This document shows positions 58,705 through 64,000 of a stretch of 64,000 nt of DNA, one piece after another. Each line of letters starts with the position of its first letter. The stretch's first letter is position 1. The notes beneath the pieces were generated by a model. The model saw only the letters and a list, made by a program, of their open reading frames with translations, did no database searches and was not told the origin of the DNA. Made by a program: the position numbers and the translations under genes. Source of the DNA: Streptomyces barringtoniae (GTDB lineage: Bacteria; Actinomycetota; Actinomycetes; Streptomycetales; Streptomycetaceae); NCBI RefSeq assembly GCF_020819595.1, contig NZ_JAJHNP010000016.1, positions 1 through 64,000 on the forward strand, read 5' to 3'.

Positions 58705-59925
58705 TTACCCGCGGGTGCGGGGAGGGAGTCGCCGACGGGTGCGCAGCTGCCCGGCCGCCGCCTTCGCGATCTTCCCGGCGTCGAGCGCCATCTCCCGGAA
58801 CATTCCGCTGATCGGGTTGGTGAACCCGGTGAAGTACAGACCGGGCGCCTGCGCGGGTGCCCTGCCGCCGTGCACGACCGGCTTCCCGCGCCCGTCCAGC
58901 ACCCCGAGATGCCCGACCAGGCCCTCCAGCGCCCGCGTGTACCCGGTCGCCGCGATCACGGCGTCCGGCTCGATCCGGCCGCCGTCGGCGAGGACGACCT
59001 TTCCGGGGTTACCTTCCTCGAAGGACTCGACGGCGGCCACGATCTCCACCTTCCCCCGGCGCACGGCGTCGATCAGGCCGACGTCCTGCACCGGGATGGC
59101 GCCCTCCTTCACCCTGCTGTACATCCCGGTGTCCGGGCGCGGCAGGCCATGGGCCGACAGGTCCGGCACGCCGAGCCGGGCCATCGACCTGGCGAGCCGG
59201 TCCACCAGCCGCACCGGCAGCCGCCGTACCAGCACGCCCGAGTACTGCGCGGGCCAGCCGAGTGTCGTACGGCGCACGATGTGCGGGACCGTGCGCACGG
59301 CCAGGCGCACCCGCGCCGCCCCGCCCTCCGCCAGGTCCACGGCGATCTCGGCGCCGGTGTTGCCGACGCCGACGACCAGGACGTCCCGGCCGGCGTACGG
59401 CGCGGCGTCGCGATAGGCGCCGGCGTGCAGGAACTCCCCGCCGTACTCCGCGAGGCCCGGCCAGTCGGGGACGCGGGGGGTGTGGTTGTAGCCGGTGGCG
59501 ACGACCACCGCGCTGCCGGTCAGTTCGCGCCCGCCGGAGGCGTGCAGCAGCCAGCCGGTGCCGTCCGCGGCCCGCTCGACGCGGAAGACCTCCACGCCGG
59601 TGACGATCTCCAGCTCGTGGTGCTCGGCGTACTTCTCCAGGTAGCGCACCACGTTGTCGCGCGACACCCAGCGCCCGAACTTCCGGGGGATCTTCAGGCC
59701 GGGCAGCGCGGACAGCCGCCGGGTGGTGTGCAGGTGCAGACGGTCGTAGTGGCCGCGCCAGGAGGCACCGACGTGGTCGGCCTTCTCCAGCACCACGGCC
59801 CGTATGCCCCGTGCCCGCAGCGCGTACGCGGCGGCCAGGCCGCCCGGACCGGCGCCGATGACGTACACCGGGCGGTCGGCGGGCGTGGCGGAGAGCTGTA
59901 CGGAAGCGGAACGGGAGTCGGTCAT
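58705..59925 (-). CDS. flavin-containing monooxygenase-like NAD(P)/FAD oxidoreductase
   Basis: A 406-residue two-dinucleotide-fold flavoprotein (FMO/YUCCA-like). FAD site VYVIGAGPGGLAAAYALRARG is near residue 19, with GASWRGHYDRLHLHT typical of the group. The NADPH site is VLVVGVGNTGAEIAVDLAEGG, the linker VATGYNHTPRVPDW, and the C-terminal IAATGYTRALEGL. It probably oxygenates a small nucleophile or carbonyl. The start ATG 59925 (MTDSRSASV) is taken over longer frames. No operator lies directly in front of it, so its membership of the regulon is uncertain. Confidence 0.86.
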   Translation of the reverse strand: MTDSRSASVQLSATPADRPVYVIGAGPGGLAAAYALRARGIRAVVLEKADHVGASWRGHYDRLHLHTTRRLSALPGLKIPRKFGRWVSRDNVVRYLEKYAEHHELEIVTGVEVFRVERAADGTGWLLHASGGRELTGSAVVVATGYNHTPRVPDWPGLAEYGGEFLHAGAYRDAAPYAGRDVLVVGVGNTGAEIAVDLAEGGAARVRLAVRTVPHIVRRTTLGWPAQYSGVLVRRLPVRLVDRLARSMARLGVPDLSAHGLPRPDTGMYSRVKEGAIPVQDVGLIDAVRRGKVEIVAAVESFEEGNPGKVVLADGGRIEPDAVIAATGYTRALEGLVGHLGVLDGRGKPVVHGGRAPAQAPGLYFTGFTNPISGMFREMALDAGKIAKAAAGQLRTRRRLPPRTRG

Positions 59926-60164
59926 GTTCGGGAGCGTAATCACGCACCCGGTTGATGGGTCTCGGTCAAGACCGGAATTGGTTGCGGATCGATCACGGGT
60001 GTAGGAGGAGTGGGTGGGGCCGGTGACGTAGGACACCTGGTTGTGGCGGTACGGCGATCGTCCCCACCCCGCATGTCCGCCTTTGGGTCTTGTGCCCCGT
60101 CACCTTCGCGATCCACGGATTCAGCGGGCTCACAGCAGGTGCTCGCGGGTGGGCTTTACCAACG

Positions 60165-60183
60165 ATCTGACGTACCGTCAGAT
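60165..60183. promoter_or_regulatory. operator copy 7, ATCTGACG-TAC-CGTCAGAT
   Basis: Perfect 8-bp arms, the most symmetrical copy. It ends 2 bp before the ATG of the DoxX gene at 60186, leaving no room for a ribosome-binding site between them. Confidence 0.8.
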
Positions 60184-60185
60184 TC

Positions 60186-60638
60186 ATGGACTCCATATGG
60201 CTGGACGGCGCCCAGTGGCTGGCGGTGCTGCGGATCGGTCTCGGTCTGTGGTGGCTGGAGAGCTGGCGGCACAAGGACAAGAAGGCCTGGTTCGAGCGGG
60301 GCAGCGGCATCGCGTGGGCGGCGGAGATCGCGGAGAAACACCGCTGGGCACCGGTGCGGGCGGGGTTCGGGACGGTGGTCAAGCCGCATCCGAAGCTGAT
60401 GGCGTACGTCGTCGCCTACGCCGAACTCTCCCTGGGCCTCGGCCTGATCCTCGGCTTTCTGACCCCGATCGCGTTGCTGGGCGGACTGCTGCTGAACGCG
60501 GTCTACTTCGTGCTGATGATCCACGACTGGGCCGAGCAGGGCCAGAACTCGATGATGGCGCTGGTCTCGCTCGTCGGGTTCTTCGCGATGGCCTGGCAGA
60601 CCTGGTCGGTCGACGCGTGGCTGGGGTGGTTCCGATGA
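60186..60638 (+). CDS. DoxX-family membrane protein
   Basis: A 150-residue protein with four hydrophobic helices in the DoxX fold. WLAVLRIGLGLWWLESWRHK opens helix 1; LGLILGFLTPIALLGGLLLN and NSMMALVSLVGFFAMAWQTW follow. DoxX proteins accompany quinol or thiosulfate oxidation and various catabolic clusters, often with unknown function. ATG 60186 follows an operator after 2 bp, so the mRNA is probably leaderless. The OB-fold protein gene follows after 31 bp. Confidence 0.82.
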   Translation: MDSIWLDGAQWLAVLRIGLGLWWLESWRHKDKKAWFERGSGIAWAAEIAEKHRWAPVRAGFGTVVKPHPKLMAYVVAYAELSLGLGLILGFLTPIALLGGLLLNAVYFVLMIHDWAEQGQNSMMALVSLVGFFAMAWQTWSVDAWLGWFR

Positions 60639-60669
60639 GGCCGACGGCTCTTTCGGGCGGGTGGTTCTG

Positions 60670-61065
60670 ATGGCCGCGGTCCGCTACGACCTTCCGGAGC
60701 CCGACGCCTTCACGCGCCCCTACTGGGAGGCGGCCGCGCGGGGCCGGCTGCTGGTCCGCCGCTGCGGGGCCTGCACCCGGGCCCACCACTACCCGCGCGA
60801 GTTCTGCCCGCACTGCTGGAGCGAGGAGGTGACCTGGGAGGAGGCGAGCGGCCGGGCCGTGCTCTACACCTGGTCCACGGTCCACCGCAACGACCTGCCG
60901 CCCTTCGGCGAACGCACGCCGTACGTGGCCGCGGTGGTCGATCTGGCGGAGGGCCCGCGAATGATGACGCAGGTGGTGGAGTGCGCGGGGGCGGACCTGC
61001 GGGCCGGGCTGCCGCTGCGGGCGACGTTCGTGGAGGGGGTACCGGTGTTCCGTCCGGGGGGTTGA
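60670..61065 (+). CDS. Zn-ribbon/OB-fold protein (DUF35)
   Basis: A 131-residue DUF35 protein. A rubredoxin-like zinc ribbon C-x2-C...C-x2-C is in RRCGACTRAHHYPREFCPHCW, followed by the OB fold (GRAVLYTWSTVHRNDLPPFG, PYVAAVVDLAEGPRMMTQVVE). These proteins normally form complexes with thiolases, aldolases or MaoC-like hydratases and bind acyl-CoA. No thiolase is visible in the window, so its partner is elsewhere or missing. ATG 60670. The last codons (VEGVPVFRPGG) resemble the repeats that follow. Confidence 0.87.
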   Translation: MAAVRYDLPEPDAFTRPYWEAAARGRLLVRRCGACTRAHHYPREFCPHCWSEEVTWEEASGRAVLYTWSTVHRNDLPPFGERTPYVAAVVDLAEGPRMMTQVVECAGADLRAGLPLRATFVEGVPVFRPGG

Positions 61066-61306
61066 GCTGTGGAGGGGGCTGGTCTTCCGCGCGGACGGGT
61101 GAGCTGTGGAGGGGGCTGGGGTTCGGTTCGGGGGGAGAGCTGTGGAAGGGGGCTCGGGTTCGGTTCGGAAAGGTGGGCTGCGGAGGGAGCCGGTCTTCCG
61201 TCCGGACGGGTGGGCTGCGGAGGGGAAGCCGATGTTCCGCCCGGAGGGTCGGCGTGCCGTCCGGAGGGGTGAGCTGCCGGGGGAAAACCGGTGTGCCTTC
61301 CGGACG
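61064..61306. repeat. degenerate 37-bp minisatellite after the DUF35 gene
   Basis: Units start at about 61064, 61101, 61137, 61175, 61212 and 61271 with a partial one at 61250. Each has the form GRGCTGYGGAGGGGGC, then CTTCC or TTCGGTT, then CGGACGGGT-like sequence. The final codons of the DUF35 gene (from about 61027) look like an earlier unit. Confidence 0.7.
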
Positions 61307-61326
61307 TTGGCGCCGATCATGGCCGT

Positions 61327-62186
61327 ATGCGCCCTGAGAACTGGCATCTCACTGAAGACCTGGACGAGTTCCTCTCCCGCGCGGGCGACTTCCTGCGCTC
61401 CCGGCCCGCCCTGCACACGGTGCCGCTGACGGTGACGGACGCGCTGCGCCGCCGCGGGCTGCACCTCTACGGCGAGGAGACCCCCCTCTTCGGCCTGCTC
61501 GAAGCGGACGACGGTACGGTACGGGCCGCCCTGCTCCACACCCCGCCCTTCCACGTCCACGTCACCGCGCTCACCCCGCAGGAGGCCGACGCCCTGGCGG
61601 TCCGGTACGCGGAGCTCGGCCGCGTGCTCCCGGGAGTCTCCGGGCCGCGGGAGACGGCGGAGGCCTTCGCGGCGGCCTGGCAGCGGCACACCGGTACGGC
61701 GGTCGCCGTCGACAAGCGGCAACGGCTCTACCACTGGGCGAGTTGGCCGTACCCGAGCCCCGGCCGCAGGGGCGGGCGCGGATCGCCGGGCCGGCGGACC
61801 GGGAACTGCTCATCCGCTGGTTCGAGGAGTTCAAGGAGATCACGAGCGGCGTCGGCCAGGAGGCGGGGAACTGGGCCGACGGCCGTATCTCCTACGGCGG
61901 CGTCACCCTCTGGGAAACCCACGACGGCATCCCGCTCGCCATGGCCGGAGTCACCCCCGAAACGGCCGGCCAGGTCCGTATCGCCCCCGTCTACACCCCG
62001 GCCGACCTGCGCGGACGCGGATACGCCGGCGCGGCGACGGCGGAGGTGAGCCGGGCCGCGCGCGAGGCCGGGGCTTCGGAGATCCTTCTCTTCACCGACC
62101 TCGACAACCCGACGAGCAACGGGCTGTACCGGCGGATCGGCTACCGGCCGGTGGCGGACTTCACCGTGTGGAGGTTCGGCGAGTGA
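61327..62186 (+). pseudogene. GNAT-family N-acetyltransferase broken by a one-base deletion
   Basis: Frame A runs from ATG 61327 (MRPENWHLTEDLDEFLSRAG) to about residue 136 (KRQRLYH). Frame B takes over at once (LGELAVPEPRPQGRARIAGP) and continues through RWFEEFKEITSGVG, RISYGGVTLWETHDG, IAPVYTPADLRGRGYAGAAT (acetyl-CoA loop) to GLYRRIGYRPVADF and stop at 62186. At 61732-61737 the sequence reads CACTGG where CACCTGG would keep frame, so a single missing C explains the break. The joined product would be about 286 residues, normal for this GNAT type. It is either a pseudogene or a base-calling error. Acceptor unknown. Confidence 0.8.
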
Positions 62187-62233
62187 GGGTGTGGCGGCGG
62201 CGTGGGGGCGGGCGTGGGGGCGCCGGGCAGTAC

Positions 62234-63094
62234 TCAACCGCGCCCCGCTCGCACCGCCCCCGCGCTCGCCGCCACCACCAGGGCGATGGCCAGGTACTGG
62301 GTGGCCGACAGGGTCTGGCCGAGGACCAGGAAGCCGGCCAGGGCCGCGATCGCCGGGGCCAGGCTCATCAGGATCGCGAAGGTCGGGGCGGGCAGCCGGC
62401 GCAGGGCCAGTAGCTCCAGGGTGTACGGCAGGCCCGAGGAGAGCAGGGCCACGGCCAGCCCGAGCCCCAGCGCCCCCGGCCGCAGCAGCGCAGCGCCGGC
62501 CGAGACGATGCCCAGCGGCAGGCTCAGCAGCGCGGCCACGGCCATCGCCACGGCCAGCCCGTCGAGCCGTGGAAAGCGCGCGCCGGTCCGGGAGTTGAAG
62601 ACGATGTACGCCGCCCACAGCGCACCCGCGCCGAGCGCGAACCCGGCACCGGGGAGGCTGAGCCGGCCCAGGCCTTCCTGCCCGAGCAGCAGGACTCCGG
62701 CGAGCGCGAGGGCGGCCCACAGCAGGCTCACCACCCGGCGCGCGGCGACGACGGACAGCGCGAGCGGGCCGAGCACCTCCAGGGTCACCGCGGGGCCCAG
62801 CGGGATCCGGTCGATCGCCTGGTAGAAGAGGATGTTCATGCCGCCGAGCGCGAGCCCGAAGCCGCACACCACCGCCCAGTCGGCACGGCTGTGACCGCGT
62901 AGCCGGGGACGGCAGACGGCCAGCAGCAGCACCGCCGCGATCGTCACCCGCAGCGCCACCACCCCGAGGGCCCCGGTGCGCGGGAAGAGCAGCGCGGCTG
63001 TGGCGGAGCCGAACTGCACCGAGAGAGCACCGGACAGCACCAGCGCGATGCCGCCGAGACCGCCGGCGCCGGCCGGCGGGGAACTCCTGCTCAC
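62234..63094 (-). CDS. EamA-family (RhtA-like) exporter, paralogue of the 6432 gene
   Basis: A 286-residue ten-helix membrane protein. SGALSVQFGSATAALLFPRT, VCRPRLRGHSRADWAVVCGF, YQAIDRIPLGPAVTLEVLGP and LPYTLELLALRRLPAPTFAI align closely with the exporter at 6432. GTG 63094 (VSRSSPPAG) is chosen; upstream open sequence lies in the dispersed repeat. Two such paralogues 55 kb apart suggest an old duplication or separate acquisitions; substrates are unknown. Confidence 0.87.
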   Translation of the reverse strand: MSRSSPPAGAGGLGGIALVLSGALSVQFGSATAALLFPRTGALGVVALRVTIAAVLLLAVCRPRLRGHSRADWAVVCGFGLALGGMNILFYQAIDRIPLGPAVTLEVLGPLALSVVAARRVVSLLWAALALAGVLLLGQEGLGRLSLPGAGFALGAGALWAAYIVFNSRTGARFPRLDGLAVAMAVAALLSLPLGIVSAGAALLRPGALGLGLAVALLSSGLPYTLELLALRRLPAPTFAILMSLAPAIAALAGFLVLGQTLSATQYLAIALVVAASAGAVRAGRG

Positions 63095-63139
63095 CCGGCG
63101 ATTGCGGACCTGGTGCGGTTGGCCCGGCGACTGGTGGCG

Positions 63140-63255
63140 GGCGCCCCGGGAGGGGCGCGGGGCTGCCTCGGTACGCGGTTCCGCCGCGTGGGCGCGAGCG
63201 GCCACGACGCACCCGCAGTCGCACACGGCCTCACCTCGCCCGGCGGGCCGGCGCA
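63140..63255. repeat. copy of the dispersed intergenic repeat
   Basis: GCGCCCCGGGAGGGGCGCGG, then CGGTTCCGCCGCGTGGGCGC, then GGCCACGACGCACCCGCAG: a full-length version between two minus-strand genes. Confidence 0.7.
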
Positions 63256-63260
63256 CCGGC

Positions 63261-63926
63261 TCAAGGCCAGAGCAACGCCTTGCTCCAGCCGAACTCCGTG
63301 CTCCGGTACTCCAGCCGCACGTGCCGCCTGTCCGCATCCCCCTGGAAGAACTCCACCGTCTCGGGGCGAAGCCGGTAGAGGGTCCAGGTGGGAGACGGTT
63401 CGGTCGGGTTCTCGCGGGCCCGCTCCCACGCGGCCTGCGACGCCCGCCGCAGCTCCTCCAGTGAGGACAGCTCCTCGCTCTGCCGCCCGGTGAGCGCCGC
63501 GGCCAGCGCCCCCGTCGAGCGGGCCTGCAGGTCGGCCTGGCTCTCCGGGGACGGCGCCGCGGTCACCGGCCCGCGCACCCGGACCTGGCGGCCCAGCACC
63601 GGCCAGTAGAAGGCCAGGGCCGCGTACGGGTGCGCGCTCAGGGCGCGGCCCTTGCGGCTCGTGGAGTGCGTGCCGAAGGACCAGCCGTCCGGGTCGGCGC
63701 CGTGCAGCATCACGATCCGTACGTCCGGCCTCCCCTCCTCGTCCACCGTCGCCAGCGACATCGTGTGCGGCTCGGGCTGCCCGGCCGCGACCGCCTCCGC
63801 GAGCCAGCTCGTGAACAGGGGCAGCGGGGTCGGCGGGGCGGTGTCCGGGGCGAAGGGGCGCAGGTCCGTGACGTCCGGGTCCCATACCCGCAGCGACCTC
63901 AGAGTTGCGTGGAGATCCGTTTCCAT
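63261..63926 (-). CDS. pyridoxamine 5'-phosphate oxidase-family protein
   Basis: A 221-residue FMN-binding split-barrel protein of the PNPOx type (PdxH/PhzG-like). MSLATVDEEGRPDVRIVMLHG, WSFGTHSTSRKGRALSAHPY, AFYWPVLGRQVRVRGPVTAA and the C-terminal TVEFFQGDADRRHVRLEYR match the family. It differs from true PdxH (22020) in the substrate loop SQADLQARSTGALAA and the lack of the FWQGRxxRLHDR ending. It may be a flavin oxidase of another small molecule. ATG 63926. Confidence 0.82.
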   Translation of the reverse strand: METDLHATLRSLRVWDPDVTDLRPFAPDTAPPTPLPLFTSWLAEAVAAGQPEPHTMSLATVDEEGRPDVRIVMLHGADPDGWSFGTHSTSRKGRALSAHPYAALAFYWPVLGRQVRVRGPVTAAPSPESQADLQARSTGALAAALTGRQSEELSSLEELRRASQAAWERARENPTEPSPTWTLYRLRPETVEFFQGDADRRHVRLEYRSTEFGWSKALLWP

Positions 63927-64000
63927 GTGCTGAGTATCGCCACGGGGCCCGTCATCCGTTCGGCAGGCGTCCCGAGACGCACACGAGTGCCTCCGCGTGC
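63927..64000. other. window-edge segment
   Basis: Upstream region of the PNPOx-family gene. No feature can be supported in the last 74 bases. Confidence 0.3.

Noticed and set aside
61064..61306. CRISPR-like array
   Set aside because: Units are degenerate and directly adjacent, without unique spacers or cas genes; it is a minisatellite.
1..64000. tRNA or rRNA genes, insertion sequences, integrases or att sites
   Set aside because: None could be seen on either strand; no transposase-, integrase- or rRNA-like sequence was recognised.

Overview
The window is high-GC actinobacterial chromosome, almost certainly Streptomyces. The evidence is strong G/C at third codon positions, many GTG starts, ATGA/GTGA-coupled genes, a 230-residue DmdR1-type iron regulator, a DasR-type operator, a RRHVD-type sulfur leader peptide and the familiar Streptomyces intergenic repeat. 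From memory, gene order across about 9-40 kb resembles the S. coelicolor SCO438x-SCO441x neighbourhood. I see no tRNA, rRNA, CRISPR array, insertion sequence or prophage. About 55 genes are supported.

Layout. 0.1-9.2 kb: Fe-S flavoprotein dehydrogenase, metallophosphoesterase, a 43-residue Pro/Lys peptide gene between two terminators, an ABC exporter, an EamA exporter and malic enzyme. 9.2-19.3 kb: a tightly coupled acyl-CoA catabolic operon of the acyclic-terpene/leucine type (AtuA-like protein, two carboxylase subunits, acyl-CoA dehydrogenase, acyl-CoA ligase, enoyl-CoA hydratase, TetR regulator) with a 12-bp palindrome in front. 19.3-26.4 kb: leader peptide plus 2-oxoglutarate oxygenase, citrate synthase, pdxH, a highly folded 470-bp gap, the GlcNAc-6P enzyme gene nagS under a DasR site, a PAS/GAF protein and the iron regulator dmdR1. 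26.6-40.5 kb: housekeeping and signalling genes, including an alpha/beta hydrolase without its catalytic serine, an ABC exporter pair, a prim-pol-like protein, a TPR regulator, purU, an ECF sigma factor with a zinc anti-sigma factor, a STAS protein and an EF-hand protein.

40.5-61.1 kb is the most interesting part: a dispersed catabolic gene set (AMP-forming and NDP-forming acyl-CoA ligases, amidohydrolase, three acyl-CoA dehydrogenases, SDR, cyclase, zinc alcohol dehydrogenase, flavin reductase, flavoprotein monooxygenase, enoyl-CoA hydratase, DoxX, OB-fold/Zn-ribbon protein). Its promoters share seven copies of one palindrome, CTGACG-N3-CGTCAG, suggesting a single TetR-like regulon whose repressor is not encoded here. 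The substrate is unknown. An adjacent large/small acyl-CoA dehydrogenase pair recalls the heteromeric enzymes of steroid side-chain breakdown. The small subunit carries a roughly 118-residue low-complexity insert.

61.1-64 kb: a 37-bp minisatellite that seems to derive from the 3' end of the preceding gene, a GNAT acetyltransferase broken by a one-base deletion, a second EamA exporter and a PNPOx-family oxidase. Several other short tandem repeats span stop codons, so local repeat expansion at gene ends recurs in this segment.
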